37,868 bases of DNA from an uncultured Collinsella sp. (GTDB lineage: Bacteria; Actinomycetota; Coriobacteriia; Coriobacteriales; Coriobacteriaceae). Numbering within the stretch: the first letter of the stretch is position 1; each line of letters opens with the position of its first letter. This document shows, piece by piece, positions 25,750-33,979 of this stretch. The notes under the pieces were generated by a model that was given only the letters and a program-made list of their open reading frames with translations, was not told the origin of the DNA and did not search any database. The position numbers and the translations under genes are program-made. The stretch spans positions 1 to 37,868 of the forward strand of contig CAUDQR010000023.1 in assembly GCA_958451615.1 (NCBI GenBank), in the 5' to 3' direction.

Positions 25750-26606
25750 AAGTCTTTCTGGTTCCCAATTACTACAAGCAAGAGGCGGTCGAGAGCGGCC
25801 TGATGCTCGAGCTTTGGCTTTCGCGCCAGGGCTACGAGGTCGCATGGGCTGCCGATCAGCGATCGAAGATTCAAACCACGCCTGATATTGACGGCTCAGA
25901 TCTGGTCATTACACTCGGCGGCGACGGTACGTTGCTGCGCGCTGCCCGCATCCTCAACCATCGCGAGATTCCTATCCTTGGTCTTTCCTATGGTCACCTG
26001 GGCTTTTTAACTGCTGCGAGCCCCGAGGAGCGCGACATTCTGCAGGTCGTGAGCGATGCTCTGTCCGGCGAGCTCCACGTGAGCCGCCGCGCCACCATCG
26101 CCGCCGATATCGTTTCGGTGCGCGAAGACGGCACGAAGGATGTCGTGCGCACGTTTGCCCTCAACGACATGGCACTTACGCGCGGCCCCCTTTCCGATAT
26201 GGTTGAGTTTGACATTACGGTGTCCGGCCATCATATCGATCGCCTGCGCGGTGACGGTGTCGTCGTGTCGACGGCGACTGGCTCTACGGGTTACGCGCTT
26301 TCCGCCGGCGGTCCCATTGTCAGCCCCGATTACACGGGTATGGTCTGTGTGCCCATCGCGCCGCACACCATTCAAGCTCGCGCTTTCTTGACTTCGCCAA
26401 GCGATGTCGTCGAGATCTTTATGTCCGATGATCGCCCGAGCGTGCCGGCGATTGCCATCGACGGACAGTTTATTACCTGCGATGGCACGGTCGAGAGCGT
26501 GGCGGTGCGCCGCGGTCCCGGCGATGTGCTACTGCTGGATTACGGCCCCGAGAGCTTCTATAACTCGGTGAGCCGCGTATTCTACGGAGTCCGTCATGAT
26601 CGATGA
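25746..26606 (+). CDS. nadK: NAD kinase
   Basis: A 286-residue enzyme that makes NADP from NAD with ATP (polyphosphate also serves in some actinobacteria). The GGDGT motif is at residues 58-62, followed by the family blocks FALNDMALTRG, GDGVVVSTATGSTGYALSAGGPI and the later QFITCDG. Length is normal. It overlaps tlyA by four bases and recN by eleven, so the three are translated in series. It supplies NADP for biosynthesis; its position between an RNA methylase and a repair gene is a conserved arrangement without known functional reason. Confidence 0.96.
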   Translation: MKVFLVPNYYKQEAVESGLMLELWLSRQGYEVAWAADQRSKIQTTPDIDGSDLVITLGGDGTLLRAARILNHREIPILGLSYGHLGFLTAASPEERDILQVVSDALSGELHVSRRATIAADIVSVREDGTKDVVRTFALNDMALTRGPLSDMVEFDITVSGHHIDRLRGDGVVVSTATGSTGYALSAGGPIVSPDYTGMVCVPIAPHTIQARAFLTSPSDVVEIFMSDDRPSVPAIAIDGQFITCDGTVESVAVRRGPGDVLLLDYGPESFYNSVSRVFYGVRHDR

Positions 26607-28224
26607 GCTGCAGGTTTCCAATATCGCGCTCATTCGCGAGGCGACGTTGGTTTCGAGTGCGGGCCTAACGGTTTTGACCGGCGAGACCGGCGCCGGCAAG
26701 ACCGCGCTGCTCTCGGCGCTCAAGCTCATATTGGGCGAGCGCGCAGATTCGTCGACCGTGCGCGAGGGAGAGGCGCTGGCGAGCGTCGAGGCGCGCCTAT
26801 TCGATGGCCCGCACGACACGGAGGGGTTCACCGTACAGCGCAGCCTTTCTGCCGAGGGCCGCAGTCGCGTAAAAATTGACGGCCGTATCGCCAGCGTGCG
26901 TGAGCTTTCGGAGCGCGTCGGCGTGATGATGGATCTTTGTGGTCAGCACGAGCACCAGCGCTTGCTCGATCCGGCGCATCATGTTGCCATGGTCGATGCC
27001 TGGGCTGGGCGCGCGGCGCTTGAGGCGCTCGAGAAGTATCGCGCCTGTTTTAAGGCTTCGCGTGACGCCGCCAAGGAGCTTCGCCGTGTGGAGGAAGCCT
27101 CGCGTGCGCGGGGGAGCCGTGTCGAGGAGGCTCGCTTTGCCCTCGAGCGCATCGGCGAGGTCGACCCCAAGCCGGGCGAGTATGAGGAACTCGAGGAACT
27201 GCTGCCGCGCTCCGAACATGCCGAGGTACTGGTTGCCACAGCTAACGATGCCCATGCATCGCTCGCCGCCGAAGGGGGAGCGCTCGATGCCGTGAACAGC
27301 GCCGTGGCAGAGCTTTCCCGTATGGCTACCGTCGATCGCAAACTGGGCGACATTGCCGATGCGCTTTCGGATGCCTGTATCTCCCTTGAGGATAGCGCGA
27401 ACGAGCTTCGTGCCTATCGCGATGGCGTCGCCTTCGACCCGCGCGAGCTCGCTCGCATGCGTGAGCGGTATTCCGACCTCAAGGGCCTGTTGCGTCAGTG
27501 GGGTCCCACCATGGACGATGTTTTTGCCATGCGCGATCGCTCGCGAGAGTTGTTATCGCTGGTGGACGATGGTGACGAGCAGATTAGGAAGGTGCGCGAG
27601 GCACTTGGTGCTGCTGAACGCGAGCTCTTTGCTGCCGCCAAGGCACTCAAGCGTGCGCGCAATACCGCTGCTCCGCGTTTTTGTCACGAGGTTGGTCGTC
27701 AGATGGCACGCTTGGAGATGGGCGGCGCCGAGCTCGTTTGGGAGTCGCGTGATCTTCCGCGCGCCGAGTGGACGCCGGCGGGTCCTTCGAGCTACGAGCT
27801 TTTGTATCGCAGCGGTGCCGGCTTGACGCCGCGACCCCTGCGCCGCATTGCGTCGGGCGGCGAGCTCAGCCGCGTTATGCTGGCGAGCAAGGTGGTCTTG
27901 GGTAATGCTGACGGCGTCGACACACTGGTATTTGACGAGGTCGATGCCGGTGTCGGCGGCTCCACGGCTCGTGCTCTTGCTGGTGTGCTGGCCGATCTTG
28001 CCGCTACGCATCAAGTGATTGTCGTAACCCACTTGGCGCAAGTCGCCGTCATGGCCGACAAGCATTATGTTGTCAGCAAGGAGCCGGGCGATGTTCCCCA
28101 GACGCATTTGGACGAGGTGACCGGCGAAGCGCGTACCGCCGAAATCGCCCGAATGTTGAGCGGCGATCAGTCGGAAGCAAGCTTGGCCCACGCAAAGCAG
28201 ATGCTCGAAGAAGCTCGAGGCTAG
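26596..28224 (+). CDS. recN: DNA repair protein RecN
   Basis: A 542-residue SMC-like ATPase that gathers broken DNA ends and promotes RecA-dependent repair. Walker A GETGAGKT is at residues 29-36, two long coiled-coil arms cover roughly 150-220 and 230-350, then the signature RIASGGELSRVMLASK and Walker B DTLVFDEVDAGVGG close the ATPase head. Slightly shorter than E. coli RecN (553). The ATG lies within nadK and ends the operon. RecN is an SOS gene in E. coli and Bacillus, but no LexA box was found in front of it here. Confidence 0.97.
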   Translation: MIDELQVSNIALIREATLVSSAGLTVLTGETGAGKTALLSALKLILGERADSSTVREGEALASVEARLFDGPHDTEGFTVQRSLSAEGRSRVKIDGRIASVRELSERVGVMMDLCGQHEHQRLLDPAHHVAMVDAWAGRAALEALEKYRACFKASRDAAKELRRVEEASRARGSRVEEARFALERIGEVDPKPGEYEELEELLPRSEHAEVLVATANDAHASLAAEGGALDAVNSAVAELSRMATVDRKLGDIADALSDACISLEDSANELRAYRDGVAFDPRELARMRERYSDLKGLLRQWGPTMDDVFAMRDRSRELLSLVDDGDEQIRKVREALGAAERELFAAAKALKRARNTAAPRFCHEVGRQMARLEMGGAELVWESRDLPRAEWTPAGPSSYELLYRSGAGLTPRPLRRIASGGELSRVMLASKVVLGNADGVDTLVFDEVDAGVGGSTARALAGVLADLAATHQVIVVTHLAQVAVMADKHYVVSKEPGDVPQTHLDEVTGEARTAEIARMLSGDQSEASLAHAKQMLEEARG

Positions 28225-28244
28225 GTCGTATCTGCGGTGTTGGT

Positions 28245-28273
28245 GGGACAAAATAGACTGAAATTTTTGTCCC
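28245..28273. terminator. Possible bidirectional terminator between recN and the RpiR gene
   Basis: A nine-base perfect stem, GGGACAAAA with TTTTGTCCC, has an 11-base loop and lies between the two converging stop codons. The stem itself supplies four T at either 3' end, but no separate T-tract follows, so strength is uncertain. Confidence 0.5.
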
Positions 28274-28283
28274 GCTACGCGTT

Positions 28284-29141
28284 TTACTCAACGACCTTGT
28301 CCGGTTGGATGAGCTCCTCGTAGTAGCTGATATGTTCGCGAGCGTCTTCAATCTCGGGCAGCAGGAAGTTATAGATGACCTCGATGATCATCGTGGCGCT
28401 AATCTTGGAGAACGCAAAGTCACCCGTCGTCAGCAGCGCCTCGTGGTTGACGGTATTAAAGGTGTAGTCGGCTAGGCGGGCAAGCGGAGACTTGCTGTCG
28501 CTGCTGATGACGACTACGGTAGCGCCGCAGTCGCGAGCCGCTTTTGCCATGCGATTCAGTCGGCGCGACTTGCCGGAGTTTGAGATGAGCACGATGACGT
28601 CGCCGGGGCGTAGCGTGAGCGCAAACCCGATCGAGGTCTCGCTGATGGTGCTCGCCATGCAGCGCAGGCCCAGCTGCGAAAACTTAAACGTCGCATCGAG
28701 CGCGACCGCGTTCGTATTGCCCACAGCCGCAAACTCAATAACCCCTGCATGCTTAAGGGCGTGCACAACAGCCGCCAACGTATCGTGGTCGATCCCGTCG
28801 ATGGTCGCATTAAGCTCGCTCACCTTGGCAGCCAGGATGTTCTTAAGGCTCTGCTCCATATTGTCGAGCGAGACTTCGTCAGTCAGGCCCTCGTTGCGCT
28901 GGCTTTCTAAATCCCTCGCCAACGAAAACTGAAAGCTGCGGAAGCTGCCAAAGCCAAGCTTGCGGCAGAAGCGCGAAACGGTCGCCTCGGACGTGGCGGC
29001 GGCGCGCGAGAGCTGAGCCGCCGTGAGGCGTGGCGCCTCGGACTGGTGCTCCAATATATAGTCGACAATGCGCTGCTCGGACTCGCTGTATCCCTGATGG
29101 GTGCTAATGAGGGAAAGTGCGCTCTTGCTACTATCGGTCAT
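28284..29141 (-). CDS. RpiR/MurR-family transcriptional regulator
   Basis: A 285-residue regulator. The N-terminal helix-turn-helix domain (about 1-80) shows LTAAQLSRAAATSEATVSRF followed by CRKLGFGSFRSF; the C-terminal SIS domain (about 125-255) has IEFAAVGNTNAVALDATFKF and VIVLISNSGKSRRLNRMAKA, which bind phosphosugars. RpiR proteins repress or activate sugar uptake and phosphosugar metabolism. The start is the ATG with AGGAG six bases upstream; a longer version starting 16 codons earlier is less likely. It is divergent from the fructose permease gene, about 270 bases away, and fits as its regulator, the effector being perhaps fructose-1-phosphate or another phosphosugar. Confidence 0.92.
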   Translation of the reverse strand: MTDSSKSALSLISTHQGYSESEQRIVDYILEHQSEAPRLTAAQLSRAAATSEATVSRFCRKLGFGSFRSFQFSLARDLESQRNEGLTDEVSLDNMEQSLKNILAAKVSELNATIDGIDHDTLAAVVHALKHAGVIEFAAVGNTNAVALDATFKFSQLGLRCMASTISETSIGFALTLRPGDVIVLISNSGKSRRLNRMAKAARDCGATVVVISSDSKSPLARLADYTFNTVNHEALLTTGDFAFSKISATMIIEVIYNFLLPEIEDAREHISYYEELIQPDKVVE

Positions 29142-29222
29142 GGATGGCTCCTGGTTGGCATGATAATCGGACTCGTTTTGTACTGTCATAGTATAGGGGG
29201 ATTTTCAATTACAAGATACACC

Positions 29223-29250
29223 TTGCCGTTTCAAGTGTTGATGGTAAACT
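29223..29250 (+). promoter_or_regulatory. Promoter of fruA
   Basis: TTGCCG, a 16-base spacer and TAAACT predict a start near 29257. This leaves a leader of about 155 bases that holds the operator-like palindrome. Confidence 0.55.
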
Positions 29251-29271
29251 TTCACCTACCGTTTACGGTTA

Positions 29272-29286
29272 TGAAAGAACCTTTCA
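29272..29286. promoter_or_regulatory. Operator-like palindrome in the fruA leader
   Basis: TGAAAG-AAC-CTTTCA is a perfect six-base inverted repeat located just after the predicted transcription start. The sequence CTTTCACC in its right arm is repeated at 29249-29256, 32 bases upstream (three helical turns). This arrangement suits a repressor; the divergent RpiR protein is the natural candidate. Confidence 0.5.
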
Positions 29287-29413
29287 CCGGAGAATTGCTC
29301 CTTGTCTCTTCTCACGCGGACGGTAGGTTGGTATCTTTCAGTTGTGGAAAAGCGCGCAAGGACGCGCGTGTAGGGGAGCGCCTGCGGGCGCAAAACTTAA
29401 AAAGGAGGGACAC

Positions 29414-31417
29414 ATGGCTAAGTTTGACATCATCGCCGCCACCGGTTGCCCGACCGGTATCGCGCACACCTTCATGGCGAAGGAGGCGCTGGAGAAGGCA
29501 GCTGCCGAGCGCGGTCTGACCATTAAGGTCGAGACCCATGGCCAGGTCGGTGTCGAGAACGAGCTCACCAAGAGTGAGATCGCCGGTGCCAAGGCCGTCG
29601 TCGTCGCAGCCGATAAGGATGTCCAGGCGGAGCGTTTCGCCGGCAAGCGCATGGTTTCCGTTGGTGTTTCCAAGGCCCTGTCCGTCGAGGCAGCCGGTAA
29701 GCTGATCGACCGCGCGCTCGCCGCCAAGGGTGACGACTCGGTTGCGGCTGCTGCCGATGTCGAGGATGAGGTCGAGGAGAAGGAGTCCATCGGCCACATC
29801 ATCTACAAGCACCTCATGAACGGCGTCAGCCACATGCTGGTCTTCGTCGTCGCCGGTGGTGTCCTGACCGCCGTTTCGTTCCTGTGGGGCATCACGTCCT
29901 TCGATTCGACGGCGTCTGACTACAACAGCTTTGCCGCTATGCTCAAGATCATCGGCGGCATCGCCATGAACCTTATGGTTCCCGTGCTTTCCGCCTACAT
30001 CGCCGAGTCTATCGGCAAGCGCCCGGCACTCGTCCCCGGCTTTGTTGCCGGTATGATCGCCATCCAGGGTCTGCCCGTTAACGCCGAGACCGGTATGATC
30101 GACGCCGGCGGCGCCGGCGTGGGCTTCGGTTTCCTTGGCGGCATCGTCGGCGGCTTCCTCGCTGGCTATGTCATCCTGCTGCTCGAGAAGGTCTTCTCCA
30201 AGCTGCCCAAGAATCTGGACGGCCTCAAGGCTATCTTCCTGTACCCGCTGTTCTCGACCGCCATCGTCGGCCTGGTCATGCTCGGCATCTCCGGCCCCAT
30301 GGCTGCCATCAACACCGCCATGATGGACTTCCTCAAGGGTCTGTCTGCCTCTGGCGCCATTGTCCTGGGCCTTGCCATCGGCTGCATGTGCGCCGTTGAC
30401 ATGGGCGGCCCGGTCAACAAGGCTGCTTACGTCACCGGTACCGCTATGCTCACCGAGGCACTGGCTGCCGGCGTTGGCACCGATACCTACAACTTCGGCA
30501 CCAACTTCATGGCTGCCGTCTCCGCCGCCTGCATCGTTCCGCCGCTGATCACCACCTTCGCCGTCGTCGTCGGCAAGAAGTACTTCAGCCAGGAGGATCA
30601 TGACGCCGGTATCGTCAACCTCATCCTTGGTTGCACCCACATCACCGAGGGCGCCATTCCGTTCATGACCAAGAACATCTGGCCCGTCATGCCCATCATG
30701 ATGCTTGGCTCCTCTATCGCCTCGATCCTGACCATTATGTTCAACGTTCACGATCCGGCGCCCCACGGCGGCTTCCTGGTCCTGCCCGTTGTCGAGAACG
30801 GTCCGCTGTGGGTCCTCGCGATCCTCATCGGTGCTGTGGTCGGCGGCATCCTGTTCGTGGCCTTCAAGAAGTACGACTTCGAGAAGAATCAGAAGGCCGC
30901 TCCTGCAGCCAAGCCGGTTGAGGCCCCCAAGGCCGCTGCCGTTGAGGCCCCTAAGGCCGAGGCTGCCGACTTCGTGAAGGTTGAGAATGTCTTTGTCGCC
31001 GAGGACTTCGCTTCTCGTGACGAGGCTCTGAGCTTCGTTTCCAACCAGGCTGTCAAGGCCGGTATCGCCAGCGACGCCGACGCTGTGATGAACGCCTTCC
31101 TGGCCCGCGAGGCCGAGGGCACCACGGGCATGATGGAGGGCTTCGCCATTCCGCATGCCAAGTCCGACGCCATTACCGAGGCTGCCGTCATCGTCGTCAA
31201 GGACGAATCCGGCGTGACCGGTTGGGATACCATGGACGGCGCTCCCGTCAACGTGGCCATCGCTCTGCTCATCCCTGGCGCACAGGCTGGCACCACGCAC
31301 CTCAAGATCCTGTCCAAGGTCGCCGAGGCGCTCATGGACGAGGACTTCCGTGGCACCGTCAAGGGTTCCACCGACGCCGCCGAGATCGCCAAGACGATCA
31401 ACGCCCGCCTGGTCTAA
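29414..31417 (+). CDS. fruA: Fused fructose PTS permease, EIIB-EIIC-EIIA
   Basis: A 667-residue fructose-specific phosphotransferase transporter that imports fructose as fructose-1-phosphate. Domain order is EIIB (1-100), with the phosphocysteine Cys12 in ATGCPTGIAHT; EIIC (about 130-495), with many membrane helices and the GCTHITEGAIPF loop; an Ala/Pro-rich linker; and EIIA (about 520-667), with His581 in GFAIPHAKSD as the phosphate acceptor from HPr. The order B-C-A is less usual than A-B-C. All phosphorylation sites are intact. AAAGGAGGGACAC directly before the ATG is a strong start. It is followed by terminator, then by genes for HPr, Enzyme I and 1-phosphofructokinase, giving a whole fructose pathway. 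Confidence 0.95.
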   Translation: MAKFDIIAATGCPTGIAHTFMAKEALEKAAAERGLTIKVETHGQVGVENELTKSEIAGAKAVVVAADKDVQAERFAGKRMVSVGVSKALSVEAAGKLIDRALAAKGDDSVAAAADVEDEVEEKESIGHIIYKHLMNGVSHMLVFVVAGGVLTAVSFLWGITSFDSTASDYNSFAAMLKIIGGIAMNLMVPVLSAYIAESIGKRPALVPGFVAGMIAIQGLPVNAETGMIDAGGAGVGFGFLGGIVGGFLAGYVILLLEKVFSKLPKNLDGLKAIFLYPLFSTAIVGLVMLGISGPMAAINTAMMDFLKGLSASGAIVLGLAIGCMCAVDMGGPVNKAAYVTGTAMLTEALAAGVGTDTYNFGTNFMAAVSAACIVPPLITTFAVVVGKKYFSQEDHDAGIVNLILGCTHITEGAIPFMTKNIWPVMPIMMLGSSIASILTIMFNVHDPAPHGGFLVLPVVENGPLWVLAILIGAVVGGILFVAFKKYDFEKNQKAAPAAKPVEAPKAAAVEAPKAEAADFVKVENVFVAEDFASRDEALSFVSNQAVKAGIASDADAVMNAFLAREAEGTTGMMEGFAIPHAKSDAITEAAVIVVKDESGVTGWDTMDGAPVNVAIALLIPGAQAGTTHLKILSKVAEALMDEDFRGTVKGSTDAAEIAKTINARLV

Positions 31418-31452
31418 TTCCACAGTACGCGAATAACATCGCCCCCTGTAAC

Positions 31453-31488
31453 AAAGGCGGAGCCCCTCTCCAGGGCCTCCGCCTTTTT
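31453..31488 (+). terminator. Terminator after fruA
   Basis: Arms AAAGGCGGAG-CCC and GGG-CTCCGCCTTT pair with one bulged C around a six-base loop, and TTTTTC follows. Together with the 42-bp inverted repeat beyond it, this separates fruA from ptsH. Confidence 0.88.
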
Positions 31489-31571
31489 CGAAAACAGAGA
31501 ACACACCGGTTGATCCCATCAGCCAGAATTCCTTTCAGCCGACATTACTTTGGACCGACCGAGTCTCCGCA

Positions 31572-31723
31572 GCTTGCTCGCCCACAGGGGGCCGGGCGCG
31601 GCCAGTGAGATTTATCGCGAGTTCCGCACGAGCCGAAGAGCACTTAATGTGCTCTTCGTGCGAGCAGGACTGTAGAGCAGGAAATCTCACTGGCCGCGCC
31701 CGGCCCCCTGTGGGCGAGCAAGC
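31572..31723. repeat. Perfect 42-bp inverted repeat with nested hairpin
   Basis: Left arm 31572-31613 and right arm 31682-31723 are perfect reverse complements over 42 bases, rich in G and C (for example GGGGGCCGGGCGCGG). The 68 bases between them hold a second hairpin: CGCACG and GAAGAGCAC (31625-31630, 31635-31643) pair with GTGCTCTTCGTGCG (31649-31662), leaving one four- or five-base bulge and a five-base TTAAT loop. The RNA would form a long rod. No T-tract follows, so it is not an ordinary terminator. It could be a palindromic mobile repeat, an RNase III processing site or a cruciform-forming DNA element. Confidence 0.9.
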
Positions 31724-31771
31724 GGACGACAAACACATCTGTCCAATAATTCGTCTGAAACACAATGAAAA

Positions 31772-31796
31772 ACCGTTTGATGTGAGTTAATATAAA
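31772..31796 (+). promoter_or_regulatory. Candidate ptsH promoter region
   Basis: TAATAT (31788-31793) or TATAAA (31791-31796) may be the -10; no good -35 lies upstream. The nonamer ACCGTTTGA at 31772-31780 stands close to the -35 position and resembles motifs in front of fruA and the second 1-phosphofructokinase gene, so it may bind an activator. Confidence 0.4.
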
Positions 31797-31810
31797 CAAC
31801 GTCGTGAATC

Positions 31811-31858
31811 TGACTCCTGCCACATGCATGACAGGGGTTAAACACAAAAAAGGAGTCA
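31811..31858 (+). promoter_or_regulatory. Inverted repeat that can hide the ptsH ribosome-binding site
   Basis: TGACTCCT (31811-31818) is a perfect complement of AGGAGTCA (31851-31858), the latter containing the Shine-Dalgarno sequence of ptsH. Between them CCTG/CAGG and CATG/CATG arms can extend the structure. When folded, the ribosome-binding site would be paired, suggesting control of HPr translation. Confidence 0.6.
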
Positions 31859-31861
31859 ATT

Positions 31862-32125
31862 ATGGTTTCTGAGAAGGCTACCCTCGTTAATCCTCAGGGT
31901 CTGCACATGCGTCCGGCTGGTCTGTTCGCCTCCACCATGGGCAAGTACGCCTGTGACGTGACGGTCGTCACCCCCGAGAAGGAGGTCAACGGCAAGTCCC
32001 CGATGGCCCTCATGGCTGCTGGTATCCCCTGCGGCACCGAGGTCGAGGTCAAGTGCGACGGCGCCGACGAGGCCGAGGCTCTGGCTGCTGCCATCGAGCT
32101 CATCAAGAGCGGTCTTGGCGAGTAG
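31862..32125 (+). CDS. ptsH: Phosphocarrier protein HPr
   Basis: An 87-residue protein that accepts phosphate from Enzyme I and passes it to EIIA domains. His15, the catalytic site, is in NPQGLHMRPAG. Ser46 in VNGKSPMALMAAG is the regulatory site for HPr kinase in Gram-positive bacteria, so a carbon-catabolite route through HPr-Ser-P is likely, although no hprK gene lies here. Strong AAAGGAG before the ATG can be hidden by the upstream inverted repeat. The gene is followed by a terminator before ptsI, which favours a higher level of HPr than of Enzyme I. Confidence 0.97.
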   Translation: MVSEKATLVNPQGLHMRPAGLFASTMGKYACDVTVVTPEKEVNGKSPMALMAAGIPCGTEVEVKCDGADEAEALAAAIELIKSGLGE

Positions 32126-32170
32126 AACTCAAACGGGTCGCATGTTGAACAACTAAGTTCATATTTGGGG

Positions 32171-32207
32171 GCGCAGTGACCTGTCTTAAGGTAGCTGCGC
32201 TCTTTTG
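32171..32207 (+). terminator. Intrinsic terminator between ptsH and ptsI
   Basis: GCGCAG with ACCT pairs with AGGT and CTGCGC, with small internal loops, and is followed by TCTTTTG. It may be only partly efficient; the ptsI promoter candidate starts inside its T-tract. Confidence 0.75.
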
Positions 32208-32233
32208 TCATGGATATGGCAAAACGCTTTATC
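32205..32233 (+). promoter_or_regulatory. Candidate ptsI promoter
   Basis: TTGTCA, a 17-base spacer and TTTATC lie directly after the ptsH terminator, ending 19 bases before the chosen start codon, so the leader would be short. The -35 overlaps the terminator T-tract, the same layout seen at alaS. Confidence 0.45.
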
Positions 32234-32252
32234 ACATGACACGGAGAGAGGA

Positions 32253-33962
32253 ATGGGAATGTATCAGGGAGTCAACGCTTCCGAGGGCATCGGTATCGGC
32301 ACCGTTATGGTCGCCGTCGATCCCGACTTGACGTTTGAGCCGCACGAGGTTGCTGATTCGGCAGCAGAGAAGGAACGCTATCAGACCGCTCTTTCGGTCT
32401 TCTGCGAGAAGACTCAGGCTCAGGCCGACCACATGAAGGAGACGGTGGGCGAGGCCGAGGCCGAGATCATGAGCGGACACATTGTCCTGGCTCAGGATCC
32501 GGGCATGACCGACGCCATCAACGCCGCCATTGACGGCGGCACCTGCGCCGAGCAGGCGCTCATGGACACCTCGACCATGTTCGAGAACATGTTCCTGTCC
32601 ATGGACGACGAGATGTTCCGTCTGCGCGCGGCCGACATCGCCGACATCCGTACCGGCATTCTGGCCGAGTTGCTGGGTAAGGAGGTCGTCGACCTCTCCG
32701 TCCTGCCCGAGAACACCGTCGTTGTCGTGCACGACCTCACGCCGTCCATGACCGCCACGATCGATAAGGCGCACGTTGCCGGTATCGTCACCGAGACTGG
32801 TGGCCGCACGTCGCACTCCGCAATCATTGCGCGCGCCCTCGAGATCCCGGCTGTCCTTTCGGTTTCCAACAGCTGCACCGCACTGCGCAACGGCATGACC
32901 GTTGTCGTCGACGGTGGCAAGGGTATCGTCGAGGCCGATCCCGATGAGGAGACGCTCGCCGCTTACACTGCCAAGGCCGAGGCTTTCGCTGCCGAGAAGG
33001 CGGCTCTCGAGGCCTTCCGCGGCAAGCCGTCCGTGACTGCCGACGGCATCAAGAAGATCATTGCCTGCAACATCGGCAACCCCGATGACGTGCCCAACGC
33101 GCTCGATCACGACGCCGAGGCTATCGGCCTGTTCCGTTCCGAGTTCCTGTTCATGGACTCTGCTGAGCTTCCTTCGGAGGAGGAGCAGTTCAACGCCTAC
33201 CGTAAGGTCGCCAGCGCGCTCAAGGGCGCTCCGGTCATCATCCGCACGCTCGATGTGGGTGGCGACAAGGAGATTCCGTACCTGCACATGGTCAAGGAAG
33301 AGAACCCCTTCATGGGCTTCCGCGCCGTGCGTTACTGCCTGGCCAACCCCGACCAGTACAAGGTCCAGCTCCGCGCCCTGCTGCGCGCCAGCGCCTTCGG
33401 TGACGTCAAGATCATGATCCCGCTCGTCACCTGCGTCGAGGAAGTCTTGGCTGTCAAGGAGCTCGTCGAGCAGTGCAAGGCCGAGCTGACCGAAGAGGGT
33501 CGCAAGTTCAACGAGAACATCGAGGTTGGCATCATGGTCGAGACGCCTGCCGCCTCGCTGCTCGCTGACCGCCTGGCCGAGGTCGCCGACTTCTTCTCCA
33601 TCGGCACCAACGACCTGATCGGCTACACCATGTGCGCCGACCGTGGCAACGACACCATCTCCAACCTGTACCAGGTTTACTATCCCGCCGTGCTCCGCTC
33701 GCTCAAGAACATCATCGAGAGCGGCGTGAAGTCCGGCATCATGGTCGGTATGTGCGGCGAGGCCGCTGCCGATCCGTTGCTCGAGCCGCTGCTGATCAGC
33801 TGGGGCCTGGAGGAGTTCTCGATGAGCGCTCCGTCCATCCTGCGCGCCCGCAAGACCATCAGCCAGTGGACCAAGGCCGAGTGCGACGAGCTCGCCGAGA
33901 AGGCGCTCGCCTGCAACACCGCTGCCGAGGTCAAGGCACTGCTCGAGTCCGCAGCTCGCTAA
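32253..33962 (+). CDS. ptsI: PTS Enzyme I (phosphoenolpyruvate-protein phosphotransferase)
   Basis: A 569-residue soluble dimer that takes phosphate from PEP and transfers it to HPr. The swivelling phosphohistidine domain contains His188 in ETGGRTSHSAIIARAL. The PEP-binding barrel shows GLFRSEFLFM, RTLDVGGDKEIPY, MVETPAASLLAD, FFSIGTNDLIGY and the reactive Cys in GMCGEAAAD. Length matches E. coli (575). The start has GGAG six bases upstream; a second ATG two codons later is nearly as good. Located between HPr and two fructose-1-phosphate kinases, it completes the general PTS in one place. Confidence 0.97.
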   Translation: MGMYQGVNASEGIGIGTVMVAVDPDLTFEPHEVADSAAEKERYQTALSVFCEKTQAQADHMKETVGEAEAEIMSGHIVLAQDPGMTDAINAAIDGGTCAEQALMDTSTMFENMFLSMDDEMFRLRAADIADIRTGILAELLGKEVVDLSVLPENTVVVVHDLTPSMTATIDKAHVAGIVTETGGRTSHSAIIARALEIPAVLSVSNSCTALRNGMTVVVDGGKGIVEADPDEETLAAYTAKAEAFAAEKAALEAFRGKPSVTADGIKKIIACNIGNPDDVPNALDHDAEAIGLFRSEFLFMDSAELPSEEEQFNAYRKVASALKGAPVIIRTLDVGGDKEIPYLHMVKEENPFMGFRAVRYCLANPDQYKVQLRALLRASAFGDVKIMIPLVTCVEEVLAVKELVEQCKAELTEEGRKFNENIEVGIMVETPAASLLADRLAEVADFFSIGTNDLIGYTMCADRGNDTISNLYQVYYPAVLRSLKNIIESGVKSGIMVGMCGEAAADPLLEPLLISWGLEEFSMSAPSILRARKTISQWTKAECDELAEKALACNTAAEVKALLESAAR

Positions 33963-33979
33963 TTTGGTATCAGAGGTAA

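Noticed and set aside
31560..31730. Insertion sequence or transposon ends
   Set aside because: The inverted repeat is long and perfect, but no transposase frame or clear target duplication is seen. It is reported as a palindromic repeat only.
31760..31785. A CcpA cre site before ptsH
   Set aside because: TGAAAAACCGTTTGA resembles cre at the ends only; the central CG and spacing do not fit the consensus.
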